Origin: an uncultured Eubacteriales bacterium
Lineage (GTDB): Bacteria > Bacillota > Clostridia > Oscillospirales > CAG-382
DNA: 64,000 nucleotides
Direction of reading: 5' to 3'
Assembly (NCBI GenBank): GCA_900551295.1
Contig: URVJ01000009.1
Coordinates: forward strand, 1-64,000
Below are positions 51,212 to 60,348 of this stretch, piece by piece. The notes under the pieces were generated by a model that searched no databases, was not told the DNA's origin, and was given only the letters and a program-made list of their open reading frames with translations. The first letter of the stretch is position 1; the number at the start of each line of letters is the position of its first letter. The position numbers and the translations under genes are program-made.

Positions 51212-52390
51212 TCAGATTTCCGGAATATTGATTTCTATTTCGTGTCCTGCCTCTCCGCTTCTTACGATACCGTCGATAATAGCCTGATTTATGATGATCT
51301 GGCTTGACGGAACGGGCGCGGGATTTCCGTTTTCGACAGCGTCTAAGAACGAACCGACCTTTCTCTGCCAGAGAGTGCCTTTCGAGCCGTCATCTCTAAC
51401 AAGCGGAACGACAGTCTGAGTCTGTTCGCCGGCAATGTTCTTGTATATCGTCATAGGGCCTCCGGTAGAGCCGTTCCAGCAGTCGGTAGAGGGTATGCGT
51501 AGTCCGCCTTCGGTGCCGAGGATTATCGTGTCGCCGGGAGTGTTGATGTTCATTGCCCATGCGATACGGAAGTCAAGGATTATGCCGCCTTCAAGACGTA
51601 TAAAAGCTCCGGCAAAGTCGTCTACACCGAACTCGTCCGCAAGTCTTTGGGGATCGTTACAGGTATACTTGTACGTTTCGGGGTTCTTTCCGAAAAAGTC
51701 AGACTTGAACCCGGTAACCGTAAGCGGTTTGGGATAGCCTATTGCGTTGAGTACCATATCCAGAGAATAACAGCCGATGTCGGCAAGCGCGCCTATACCT
51801 GCGGTGTCCTTGCGTATAAACGAAGTTTTGCTGTCGTTTGCGGGAATTCCGCGTCTTCTTCCGCCGCCGGTCTGAATATAGTAAATTCTGCCGAGTTCTC
51901 CGGACTCTACTATCTTCTTTATCATTTTCATGTTTTCGTCAAAGCGCGGCTGAAAACCTATCGTAAGAATTTTTCCGCTCTTCTTTTCGGCTCTCATAAC
52001 CTCTGCCGCCTCGTCGAGCGTTACGGTAAAGGGCTTTTCGAGAAGCACGTTCACGCCGTGTTCAAGCGCGTATATCGCAGGCTTTGCGTGTTCGCAGTTG
52101 TAAGTGCAGATGCTCACGCCGTCAAGGTCTTTTTCTCCGTCTATAAGCGCTCTGTCGTTTTCGTAGAAATTTACGTTCTCAAGGCCGAATTCCTTTGCAA
52201 AGCTCTGTGCTCTGCCGGGAACAATGTCCGCGAGCGCGACGATTTCAACGTTCGGAAAAGTCTTGTAGGCGTTCATGTGGGCATGAGCTATACCGCCCGT
52301 TCCGATTATGCCGATTTTAAGCTTTCTTCCGGTTTTTGCCTGTGTGATTTCGACTTTTTGATTGGGGTCGAGGTTTGTCTGTGACAACAT
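51212..52390 (-). CDS. Gfo/Idh/MocA-family oxidoreductase (paralogue of 32797-33978)
   Basis: A 392-aa NAD(P)-dependent oxidoreductase with a 24-residue extension before the Rossmann motif GIIGTGGIAHAHMNAY. The LEKPFTV catalytic motif is near residue 117 and GIGALADIGCYSLDMVL is in the substrate domain. Much of the sequence after residue 100 is identical to the 32797-33978 product. It is the last gene of a glycan-use operon behind GH78 (30-base gap) and GH2, so it probably acts on a sugar released by them. GGAG precedes the ATG. Confidence 0.88.
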   Translation of the reverse strand: MLSQTNLDPNQKVEITQAKTGRKLKIGIIGTGGIAHAHMNAYKTFPNVEIVALADIVPGRAQSFAKEFGLENVNFYENDRALIDGEKDLDGVSICTYNCEHAKPAIYALEHGVNVLLEKPFTVTLDEAAEVMRAEKKSGKILTIGFQPRFDENMKMIKKIVESGELGRIYYIQTGGGRRRGIPANDSKTSFIRKDTAGIGALADIGCYSLDMVLNAIGYPKPLTVTGFKSDFFGKNPETYKYTCNDPQRLADEFGVDDFAGAFIRLEGGIILDFRIAWAMNINTPGDTIILGTEGGLRIPSTDCWNGSTGGPMTIYKNIAGEQTQTVVPLVRDDGSKGTLWQRKVGSFLDAVENGNPAPVPSSQIIINQAIIDGIVRSGEAGHEIEINIPEI

Positions 52391-52420
52391 TTTAAAAACA
52401 CTCTCCTTTGTATTTTATTA

Positions 52421-54622
52421 TTAAAGATCCACGCAAATATTGTTTGTTCCGGCGGCAAGAGTATACTCATTTTCGCCGTATCTGAACACAGCCGACGCAC
52501 CGTCGGGTATTTCGGCGGTAAATTCGGCTTTTTGTCCTTTCTTTTCCCATGAAACCGATACTTTTCCGTATCTTGTCGTGACAAATGCCGAACAATGTTT
52601 CATTTCGTCCGGCAAAAACGGCGAAATCTCAAAGTTTACACCGTCGTTTTCGTCCTTATACTTTATGCCGGCAAGGTATGTGAACATATGCTTTACGCAC
52701 GCTCCGAACATCGGGTGGTTATGCGATGCCTTGCCCGTCATGTATTCCCAGAGAGTTGTTGCTCCGCAGTCGAACATATATCCGAAGGAATATTTTTCGG
52801 TATGGCTTGAAAGCATTTTGTACGCAAGGTTTCCGTATCCGCGCTCAAACAGCAGCTTTACAAGCAAGTCCGTTGCAAAAATTCCCGTGTCGAACGCAAG
52901 GCTCTTTGAATACTTCTCCACGGTGTTTTTGACCGTGAGCGGAGAATCGAGTCCGAGATCCATTGCAAAGAAGTTAGCTCCTGCAACGTTTGCGCAGAAA
53001 TTGTCCGACATCGGAGACATATACGCAGCCTTCATGACCTTCTTGCTCTGCTCTGCCCTCTCGAGATAGTTCTTTGCAAGCACCGGAAGCCCTGCCTTTT
53101 TGCATATCTCAGCCATCCGGTTTAAGCACTTTACGTAGAAATAAGTATTTACATAGTTCTGCGGCAGCAGCTCTTCCGAGCTTTCATCGGGAAATCCCCA
53201 GTCGCCGAGACACCACATTCCCTTTGTTTCACCGGTAATTATTCCGCATTCGCAGCGCGAGTTCATGTAGTCGATAAACCGAATCATGTTGGGAAGATAT
53301 TTCTTTACTATGTCAAATTCGCCGTAGTGCTTCCAAAACATATACGGCACTTGTATTATCGCGCTTCCCCAGCCGCCTATTCCGCCGCCTCCGCCCTGTA
53401 CGGGCGCGGTATGTCCGACATGACCCGTTATTATATCCTGGCTGTCGGCAAGGTCGCGTATCCACTTGCGGTAGAATTCTTTTGCGTCAAACATTGTCAT
53501 TACAGCGTCGCACAAAAGCTGTCCGTCGCCGGTATATCCGAGCTTTTCACGCGTCGGGCAGTCTGACGGAACGCCCATATGCATATTGTCAAGCTGAGTT
53601 CTTACAAATACCGAAAACAGCGTGTTCAGCGTTTCGTTGTCGCATTCAAAGCCGCTCGTCAGATCAACGTCCGAGTGTATGACAAGCGTTTCGACAGGTT
53701 CGGAATTTCCGCATACCGAAAAATATCTGAATCCGTGAAAACAGAATCTGTCAACCATCTCGGTCTTGCCGTCGCCTATGAAAACGTCTTTCTGCGGACG
53801 TCTGAACGAATGAAAACTTGTTCCGTCGAGTTTTCCCTCGGCGTCTATCTCTTCGGTGTGCTCAAGCTCAACCTTTTCGTTAAGCGGCGCTGCGCTCATC
53901 TTTACAAATCCCGTGATATTTTCGCCGTTATCGTAGATTTTCATGTCGCCGAAATCGTGTATAAGCTTAGGCTTTATCGTGCGGATTATCTTGTCCGCAG
54001 GACAGGTCTGTATCTCGTACTCGGCTATCGGCGCGTCGGCTGCGACTACGTTTTCATATTCCCCATAAAGTGCGGAATTTGTAAGAAAGTCGGTGTTGTA
54101 CAGTCTGTAATCGTGTTCTTCGCCGAAATACAGGTCGTTTTTGAGTATGTGGCTGCTTTTCCACTTTAAATTTTCGTCCGACTGCAAAATCAGTTTCCCG
54201 TTTTTGCCGCAAAGTCTGAAACAGAGCTTTACGTTTCCGAAAATGTCGCATCTTTCGTCATAGTTTCCCGGAATGTTGTACCAGCCGCGTCCGAGCAGCA
54301 CGCACAGCGTGTTTTTTCCATCCTTTATATATTCCGAAACGTCATATTTCATGGAATACACCGTGTAGGAATATTCTTCTCCGGGCACAACGCCTGAGTT
54401 TTTGTTTTCGCGCCTTTCGTACAGCGAGCACGCCGGAACAAGCATATCGTCCGACACCTTTTTGCCGTTTATGTACAGTTCAAATACTCCGAGACCACAG
54501 ATTACAATATCCGCTCCGACGCTCTTATCTGCGTCAAACTCCGAGCATATCCACGGCGCGGTGCAAGCCACGTCCGAGGGCGAAACAAATTTTGCTCCGC
54601 GGTAAAAGCTGTAAAAATCCAT
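52421..54622 (-). CDS. alpha-L-rhamnosidase-type glycoside hydrolase (GH78)
   Basis: A 733-aa protein without a signal peptide. N-terminal beta domains (about 1-290) include the VFELYINGKKVSDDMLVP block. The catalytic alpha-barrel (about 320-640) carries the GH78 signature VPSDCPTREKLGYTGDGQ at 351-368, with a general-acid-type Asp/Glu, and EMKGMWCLGDWG-like elements near 470. A C-terminal beta domain closes it. It releases terminal alpha-L-rhamnose from glycosides. It lies between GH2 and oxidoreductase genes in one operon. It is somewhat shorter than the 900-1000 aa of many GH78 enzymes. Confidence 0.87.
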   Translation of the reverse strand: MDFYSFYRGAKFVSPSDVACTAPWICSEFDADKSVGADIVICGLGVFELYINGKKVSDDMLVPACSLYERRENKNSGVVPGEEYSYTVYSMKYDVSEYIKDGKNTLCVLLGRGWYNIPGNYDERCDIFGNVKLCFRLCGKNGKLILQSDENLKWKSSHILKNDLYFGEEHDYRLYNTDFLTNSALYGEYENVVAADAPIAEYEIQTCPADKIIRTIKPKLIHDFGDMKIYDNGENITGFVKMSAAPLNEKVELEHTEEIDAEGKLDGTSFHSFRRPQKDVFIGDGKTEMVDRFCFHGFRYFSVCGNSEPVETLVIHSDVDLTSGFECDNETLNTLFSVFVRTQLDNMHMGVPSDCPTREKLGYTGDGQLLCDAVMTMFDAKEFYRKWIRDLADSQDIITGHVGHTAPVQGGGGGIGGWGSAIIQVPYMFWKHYGEFDIVKKYLPNMIRFIDYMNSRCECGIITGETKGMWCLGDWGFPDESSEELLPQNYVNTYFYVKCLNRMAEICKKAGLPVLAKNYLERAEQSKKVMKAAYMSPMSDNFCANVAGANFFAMDLGLDSPLTVKNTVEKYSKSLAFDTGIFATDLLVKLLFERGYGNLAYKMLSSHTEKYSFGYMFDCGATTLWEYMTGKASHNHPMFGACVKHMFTYLAGIKYKDENDGVNFEISPFLPDEMKHCSAFVTTRYGKVSVSWEKKGQKAEFTAEIPDGASAVFRYGENEYTLAAGTNNICVDL

Positions 54623-54643
54623 TTTTTCTCCTGTTTTAAGCCG

Positions 54644-57600
54644 TTATATGCGGCCGGGTTTAATTACTATCGATCCGGAAAAGTTCTTTTCGTCAAAGGT
54701 GTATTCGGCAAGCGGCAGCGGACCGCAGGAATTGGAGCCTATGCCGTTCATCTTTATGTCGGCGTAAACATAGGTTTCTTTCTTCATTTCAAGCTCATAG
54801 TCATGCTTTACGTGCGTAAGCTCATGAGCCGATATGTGCTGTGCGTTGAAAATAAAGCTGTCGCTGTCGGAATGGCGCTCAAATTCAAGTCCGTAACCGT
54901 TAAGGCTGCCGACAAAAGCTCTGCGGCAGTCGCAGTGAGAGCTGTTTTCCTGCGGTCTTACATAGTGTTCAAAGTTATCTGTGACCGTAGTTTTGAAAAG
55001 TCCGATACGGCTTGCAAGGCATTTGTCCGAATAGCTTTCATACGGACCTTTTCCGTAATATTCCATGCGTTCATTGCCTTCGGGCATGACAAGCTCAAGT
55101 CCGAATCTCGGCAGAGGCTGTGCGCCGTCCTTGATTTTCACGCCGAAATCATACGTTATCTTTCCGCCGCGTTCAACGGTGATGTACTGCTCAACTGCGG
55201 CGTGCGGCTCTTTTGAAAGTGCGCTGAGAATAAGCGTGCTCTTTACGGTGACATGAGTTTCGTCGGACTCGGTGATCTCGGTGCTTCTTGCGTACTGTTC
55301 GATTCTGTCAAGTCCTTCCGATTCCCACTTTGATCTTATATATCTGTCGTTGTCGGTCGGCGCTCTCCAGAGATTTATGCGTACCGGCTCGCAGATCATG
55401 TTTCTGCCGTCGCTTATTATCTCGCATATTTTCGCGTTTGTCTTGTCTATCTTAACGCTTGTTTCGCCGGTGTTTATAACGATATATCTTTCCGACTCAT
55501 CTGCGCTTACGGGACAAAGCATATTTTCGGCAATGCCGTCCGCAATCTCGTCCTCGTCCTCGCACAAAGAGCCGAGTTCAAGTTGTTCAAAGCCAAGCTC
55601 ATAGCCTGCTTCGCAGAAAGCAGAGTCCGTATTGTAAAGGAATTTTATATTGAGGAAATATTCTCCGCCCTCTTCAAATTCATACATATTGAAAAGAGAA
55701 TACTTTTTCTTTCTCTGAGGCGCGATGTTAAGAGCCGGTATTTTTCCCGTAAGCACGGTTCTGCCGTCGCACTCAACGCTCCATACCGCGTCAATGTCGG
55801 AAAGATCCGTAAAGTATCTTAAATTCTTTATCTCAACCGTGCCCGATTCAAAATCAGTAAGCACTGCCGACACGGGCTGATATGCCTTTTTGACTTCGAG
55901 AAAGCCTGTGTGCGGACGTCTGTCGGGATATACAAGTCCGTCAACGCAGAAACAGCCGTCGTTCGGGAAATCTCCGAAATCTCCGCCGTAGGTATATCCG
56001 TGTCTGCCGTCCGGGAGCGTTATCTCAACGCTGTGGTCGGTCATCTCCCATACGCAGCCACCCAAGAATTTGTCGTTGTTTCTGATAAGCTCAACGTACT
56101 CTTTTACGCTTCCGGGACCGTTTCCCATTGCATGGACATATTCGCACAGATATAACGGTCTTGTCTGATTTTTATCTTTGAGATAATCGCGGCAGAAATC
56201 GGGGTGAGAATACATTTCGCTGTATATGTCGGGCATATCTCTGTAAACATTTTGAGTAGCCGTCGCACGCTCATAATGAACAAGTGCGTCCTTATCGCGG
56301 CTCTTTATGTACTTTTGCATTTCGGCATGGTTCTTGCCTACGCCGGACTCGTTTCCGAGAGACCACATAAATACGCACGCATGGTTCTTATCGCGCTCAA
56401 AAAGGCGCTTTGCACGGTCAACATAAACGTCAGTCCAGTCATCGCTGTCCGAAAGAAAGTCCCAGCCGGTCTTATGCGCGTCGTTCGCCATTCCGTGGCA
56501 TTCGATGTCAGCCTCGTCCACAACGAAAAAGCCGTATTCGTCGCAGAGCTGCAAAAATCTCGGATCGTTCGGATAGTGCGACGTTCTTATTGCATTGACG
56601 TTGTGGCGCTTTAATATCTTCAGGTCTTCAATGACGTGCTCTATCGGCGTTGTATGACCGAGAACAGGGTGCGAATCGTGACGGTTTACGCCGAGTATCT
56701 TGACTTTTTTGCCGTTGAAATATACAACGCTGTCTTTTATCTCTATCTTTTTAAATCCTACTTTGAAAAGTATGACCTCGTCGCCGCAGACAGTATAAAG
56801 CTCGTAGAGGTACGGTTCTTCGCTTGACCAGAGGTACGGATTTTCGACGGTGATCTCGCTGTCTTTTGAGTATTCGCCCTCAGCAACAGCCTCTCCGTCG
56901 GGTGAAACAAGCATATATGTAAAATCCGTCTTGCCCTTAAAAAGCGTTTCAAGCTTTATTTTGCCTTCTTCAAAACCGTCCGAAAGAGAAGTTTTTATAT
57001 ATATATCCTTTATGTGCTGTTTTGCGCGTGCGAGAATATATACCTCTCTGAATATTCCCGACATTCTCCACATATCCTGATCTTCGATATACGATTGCGG
57101 ACACCACTTTACGACAAGCACCTGAACGGTGTTTTGTCCGGCATGGGCATACTTTGAAATATCAAATTCGCTTACGCAGTGGCTGACGGTTGAAAATCCC
57201 GCAAATTCGCCGTTTATCCAGAGATAAAAACAGGAGTCAACGCCCTCAAAATTGATATAAAGTTCTCTTTTTGCAAAGTTTTCGGAAAGATAAAAAGTGC
57301 GCGTATAAAGTCCGCAGGGGTTGTCCTCGGGAATATGCGGCGGATCCTTGGGAAAAGGATAGTTTATGTTTGTGTACTGAGGAACGTCGTATCCGCGGTC
57401 AAGATATATCTGCCAGTTTGACGGAACCTCGATTTTTTCGGCATTTTCGCCATCCGTCTGCTTTGTAAAATCGTAATCAATATCGTTAAAGCTCTTAAAA
57501 TATCTGAAATCCCATTCTCCGCAGAGATTCTTTAAGTACGCGGACTTGTTTCTGTCTCCGTTTCTTGCAAGCTCTGCGCTCTGATAAGGAACAAAATATG

Positions 57601-57667
57601 CTCTCGGCTCTTCGCAGCCTATGTGCATATTGGAAAGATCTTTGTGTAATGTTTTAAAAAATGCCAT
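54644..57667 (-). CDS. lacZ: beta-galactosidase (GH2)
   Basis: A 1007-aa LacZ-type enzyme: sugar-binding domain (about 40-215), beta-sandwich, TIM barrel and C-terminal small-chain domain (about 730-1000). The acid/base Glu440 is in MWSLGNESG, the nucleophile Glu509 in LYLCEYVHAMGNGPG, and the HGMANDAHKTG block is near 391. It hydrolyses beta-galactosides in the cytoplasm (no signal peptide). It is the first gene of the operon with GH78 and the oxidoreductase. GGAGG is upstream of the ATG. The natural substrate may be plant or mucin galactosides as well as lactose. Confidence 0.93.
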   Translation of the reverse strand: MAFFKTLHKDLSNMHIGCEEPRAYFVPYQSAELARNGDRNKSAYLKNLCGEWDFRYFKSFNDIDYDFTKQTDGENAEKIEVPSNWQIYLDRGYDVPQYTNINYPFPKDPPHIPEDNPCGLYTRTFYLSENFAKRELYINFEGVDSCFYLWINGEFAGFSTVSHCVSEFDISKYAHAGQNTVQVLVVKWCPQSYIEDQDMWRMSGIFREVYILARAKQHIKDIYIKTSLSDGFEEGKIKLETLFKGKTDFTYMLVSPDGEAVAEGEYSKDSEITVENPYLWSSEEPYLYELYTVCGDEVILFKVGFKKIEIKDSVVYFNGKKVKILGVNRHDSHPVLGHTTPIEHVIEDLKILKRHNVNAIRTSHYPNDPRFLQLCDEYGFFVVDEADIECHGMANDAHKTGWDFLSDSDDWTDVYVDRAKRLFERDKNHACVFMWSLGNESGVGKNHAEMQKYIKSRDKDALVHYERATATQNVYRDMPDIYSEMYSHPDFCRDYLKDKNQTRPLYLCEYVHAMGNGPGSVKEYVELIRNNDKFLGGCVWEMTDHSVEITLPDGRHGYTYGGDFGDFPNDGCFCVDGLVYPDRRPHTGFLEVKKAYQPVSAVLTDFESGTVEIKNLRYFTDLSDIDAVWSVECDGRTVLTGKIPALNIAPQRKKKYSLFNMYEFEEGGEYFLNIKFLYNTDSAFCEAGYELGFEQLELGSLCEDEDEIADGIAENMLCPVSADESERYIVINTGETSVKIDKTNAKICEIISDGRNMICEPVRINLWRAPTDNDRYIRSKWESEGLDRIEQYARSTEITESDETHVTVKSTLILSALSKEPHAAVEQYITVERGGKITYDFGVKIKDGAQPLPRFGLELVMPEGNERMEYYGKGPYESYSDKCLASRIGLFKTTVTDNFEHYVRPQENSSHCDCRRAFVGSLNGYGLEFERHSDSDSFIFNAQHISAHELTHVKHDYELEMKKETYVYADIKMNGIGSNSCGPLPLAEYTFDEKNFSGSIVIKPGRI

Positions 57668-57705
57668 TGTATTCCCTCCGTATTTTAATACAATCCTTTG
57701 TGGTT

Positions 57706-57734
57706 ATTATAACAATTATACACCGTCAAGTCAA
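57706..57734 (-). promoter_or_regulatory. sigma-A promoter of the GH2-GH78-oxidoreductase operon
   Basis: Minus-strand TTGACT (57729-57734), a 17-base spacer and TATAAT (57706-57711), 39 bases before the lacZ ATG. Confidence 0.75.
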
Positions 57735-57784
57735 TATCAAATACACGCTTTTTTATCACTGTTTTAAGATTTTTCCGCCGTATA

Positions 57785-57813
57785 TTGACAAGAAAGCTGT
57801 TTGAGATTATACT
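57785..57813 (+). promoter_or_regulatory. sigma-A promoter of the SGNH-like gene
   Basis: TTGACA (57785-57790), a 17-base spacer and TATACT (57808-57813), divergent from the lacZ promoter with 50 bases between the -35 boxes. Confidence 0.75.
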
Positions 57814-57851
57814 TAGTGCATAGGAATTTTCAGGAAAGACGGTGTAAAAAA

Positions 57852-58586
57852 ATGAAGATACTTTCAATCGGCAACAGCTTTTCCCAGGACGCGCAGAGAT
57901 ACTTCAAAGAAGTCTGCAAAAGTTCGGGAATTAAAAACGCACAGTGCATAAATCTGTATATAGGCGGCTGTTCGCTTGAACGCCATTATTTAAACATAAA
58001 GGGCGACCTTGCTGCATACAGTTTTGAAATGAACGGCGAAAGCTCGGGACTTTCGGTCTCGGTAAAACAAGCGCTTTTGTGCGGAGGCTGGGACGTGATC
58101 ACACTTCAGCAGGCAAGCCGTCTGTCGTACAGATACGACACATATGAGCCGTATCTTAAAGAGATCGCGGCATACGTAAGGGAGTTTTGCCCGAAATCAA
58201 AGCTTGCGATACATCAGACATGGGGCTATGCCGACGGCACACCGAATCTTGAAAGCACCGGTTTTTCAAGCCACAATGAAATGTTTGAACAGGTCAGAAA
58301 AGCATATGAAAAAGCCGCGTCGGACATAAATGCCGACCTTATCATACCCACGGGAGACGCGGTAAAGCTGCTGTGCGGCGAATATCACATGAGAGCGCAC
58401 CGCGACTTTCACTTATCCTACGGACTCGGAAGATACACCGCATCTCTCGTCTGGCAATACGCGCTTACGGGAGTAAATCCCGATAACAACAGCTTTTGCG
58501 GCTTTGACGAACCCGTATCGGACGCTGAGATCTCCGCCGCCAAGGACTGCGCAAAAAGAGCGGTCGAAAACATGAAGAATTCATAA
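57852..58586 (+). CDS. SGNH-hydrolase-like protein (DUF4886 type)
   Basis: A 244-aa protein starting with KILSIGNSFSQDAQRYF, the DUF4886-type SGNH motif with the putative catalytic Ser. A DVITLQQASRLS block is near residue 95, and a late HLSYGLGRYTASLVW may hold the His. SGNH enzymes remove acyl or similar ester groups, often from polysaccharides. There is no signal peptide. The ATG at 57852 matches the family's start. It is divergent from the lacZ operon, so a role as deacetylase of the same glycan is plausible but unproven. Confidence 0.78.
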   Translation: MKILSIGNSFSQDAQRYFKEVCKSSGIKNAQCINLYIGGCSLERHYLNIKGDLAAYSFEMNGESSGLSVSVKQALLCGGWDVITLQQASRLSYRYDTYEPYLKEIAAYVREFCPKSKLAIHQTWGYADGTPNLESTGFSSHNEMFEQVRKAYEKAASDINADLIIPTGDAVKLLCGEYHMRAHRDFHLSYGLGRYTASLVWQYALTGVNPDNNSFCGFDEPVSDAEISAAKDCAKRAVENMKNS

Positions 58587-58630
58587 AAACAGCAAAAACT
58601 CCGCGCACAGTTTTCAAAAAAGCATAGTTA

Positions 58631-58667
58631 AAGCTCAGAACGAAATTTATCACTTCGCGCTGAGCTT
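58631..58667 (+). terminator. terminator of the SGNH-like gene
   Basis: An 8-bp stem AAGCTCAG / CTGAGCTT with a 21-base loop, followed by GTTTTTTT on the plus strand. Confidence 0.8.
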
Positions 58668-58703
58668 GTTTTTTTACTGTAAACTTTAATTACGTAATGA
58701 GAA

Positions 58704-59486
58704 TCACTTTATAAAAGGCTTTAAGTAATCTGCGCTTGCCTTAAGGCTTGCGAACGGGTTGTTGCCGTCAAGGAAGAATCCGTCCTGCTCCACAACGTAG
58801 TGCTTAACGCCGGTTTCTTCGGCAGTCTTTAATATTCTGTTCCATTCAAGGTTGCCGTTTCCGATCTCGGTCATTCTGGGAGTGATTCTGCCGTTTTCGT
58901 TTACAACGGTGATGTCCTTGAGGTGAAGAATATCTATTCTGCCTGCAAGCTTTTCGATCCATGCGCATACGTCTGCGCCGCCGGCTGCTACCCAGCAGGT
59001 ATCGAGAACGAACGAGATAGTATCGGGATTGAACTTCTCATACATAACGTCCATAAGAGTCTTGAAACCGTCTATACGTACAAACTCAAAGTTGTGGTTA
59101 TGATAAGTAAGTTTAAAGCCGTTCTTCGCATAGATTTCGGAAACCTTGTTGAACTTATCTATAAACTCATTGAGGTTTGCAAGACTTCCTCTTGCCTCGC
59201 CGGGCATACCGCCGATACCGACGTTTGTCGTGCCCCACATTCTGTGTATCTCCATGGTCTTTTCGGGATTGTTGATTATCTCGCCGTAGTCGTAGTGTGT
59301 GCCGACAATCTTAATGCCGTGCTTTGTCAGGAGCTTTCCGAAAAGCTCTGCGTCAAATGCGTTTCCTGCGGTCTGAGCCTCTGTATAGCCCATCTTTGCA
59401 ACTCTTTCAAATGCAAAATCCGCCATTTCCGGATCTTTCATGTAGTCTCTTATTGAATAAAGCTGAAGTCCGAGATTTTTAAACAT
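58704..59486 (-). CDS. sugar phosphate isomerase/epimerase
   Basis: A 260-aa TIM-barrel enzyme of the xylose isomerase-like superfamily. It opens with FKNLGLQLYSIRDYMK. Metal- or substrate-site motifs are LTYHNHNFEF (about 125), FVLDTCWVAAGG (about 165), DILHLKDI and the final HYVVEQDGF, whose Glu and Asp are typical ligands. The ATG at 59486 has GAGG ten bases upstream; the longer in-frame upstream segment covers the promoter and is rejected. Monocistronic. It may share substrates with the glycan operon. Confidence 0.85.
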   Translation of the reverse strand: MFKNLGLQLYSIRDYMKDPEMADFAFERVAKMGYTEAQTAGNAFDAELFGKLLTKHGIKIVGTHYDYGEIINNPEKTMEIHRMWGTTNVGIGGMPGEARGSLANLNEFIDKFNKVSEIYAKNGFKLTYHNHNFEFVRIDGFKTLMDVMYEKFNPDTISFVLDTCWVAAGGADVCAWIEKLAGRIDILHLKDITVVNENGRITPRMTEIGNGNLEWNRILKTAEETGVKHYVVEQDGFFLDGNNPFASLKASADYLKPFIK

Positions 59487-59520
59487 AGCAATTACCTCGC
59501 TGAAAAAATATTGTATGGTT

Positions 59521-59549
59521 ATTATAATACCTGCGCGCGATATTTTCAA
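59521..59549 (-). promoter_or_regulatory. sigma-A promoter of the isomerase gene
   Basis: Minus-strand TTGAAA (59544-59549), a 17-base spacer and TATAAT (59521-59526), 34 bases before the ATG. Confidence 0.75.
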
Positions 59550-59602
59550 GTATTAAATCGAAAATAAGGCATATTTTTACAAAATAATTAATAAACGCGA
59601 AA

Positions 59603-59626
59603 AAAGCTCCGCGTGAGCAGAGCTTT
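59603..59626 (-). terminator. terminator of the YveK-CpsD-CpsB operon
   Basis: A stem AAAGCTCCGC / GCAGAGCTTT with one internal mismatch and a 4-base loop; TTTTTT on the minus strand. Confidence 0.82.
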
Positions 59627-59640
59627 AAATTATATTGATT

Positions 59641-60348
59641 TTAAACTCCCGCGACGGTATCGGCATTTTGTTTTAAAATTCCGACGTATCTTTCGCCAAT
59701 GCTTTTCGAGATAATCTCATAAGCCTCGGGAAGATTCTGCGGTCTGTCGCCGCCGTGGCAATCCGACGCGATAATATCCGCTTTGCCGTTTTTGATAAAA
59801 CTCAAAATTTTTCTCTTTTTAAAAAACGATCTTTCCGTAAGCGCCTGCGCGTCTATCTGGATAAGACAGCCGATTTCCTTTAATCTGTCGATGTTTTTCG
59901 GACACGAAAGGAAAAATCTATACCTTTCTATATGCGCAATTACCGGAATTACATTATAGTACGACACAATGCGTTCGATAATGCCGAAATACTTTTCAAA
60001 ATCGCTTGCTTCGTGCGGTATTTCAAGAAGTATGTATCTGCTGTTTCCGAAACAAAGCCCGGATATGTCGCCGAGATTGAGAAGTATATCCGAAATATTG
60101 ACTTCGGCAGCCGGAATAATCTTCACGTCTATGTTTTTCTTTTCAAGCTCCGTTTCAAGCTCCGCAATACGTCTTTTGCGCCTGTCCGCAAATTCCTCAT
60201 ACGGCATACGCGATGAATAGTAGTGGGAGGTCGAAACAATAACGCCTATTCCCTTATCCGTGCAGCTTTTTACAAGCTCCGCGCTCTCATCGAGACTCTG
60301 AGGTCCGTCGTCAAACCTCGGCAGGATATGTGCGTGAATATCCGTCAT
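59641..60348 (-). CDS. tyrosine-protein phosphatase, PHP family (CpsB/YwqE-like)
   Basis: A 235-aa metal-dependent phosphatase. The PHP motifs are DIHAHILPRFDDGP at the N-terminus, STSHYY (about 40), IPVIAHIERY (about 132) and SDCHGGDRPQNL (about 195). CpsB dephosphorylates the CpsD tyrosine kinase and so regulates exopolysaccharide chain length and export. Its ATG overlaps the CpsD stop (ATGA), indicating translational coupling. Confidence 0.9.
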   Translation of the reverse strand: MTDIHAHILPRFDDGPQSLDESAELVKSCTDKGIGVIVSTSHYYSSRMPYEEFADRRKRRIAELETELEKKNIDVKIIPAAEVNISDILLNLGDISGLCFGNSRYILLEIPHEASDFEKYFGIIERIVSYYNVIPVIAHIERYRFFLSCPKNIDRLKEIGCLIQIDAQALTERSFFKKRKILSFIKNGKADIIASDCHGGDRPQNLPEAYEIISKSIGERYVGILKQNADTVAGV

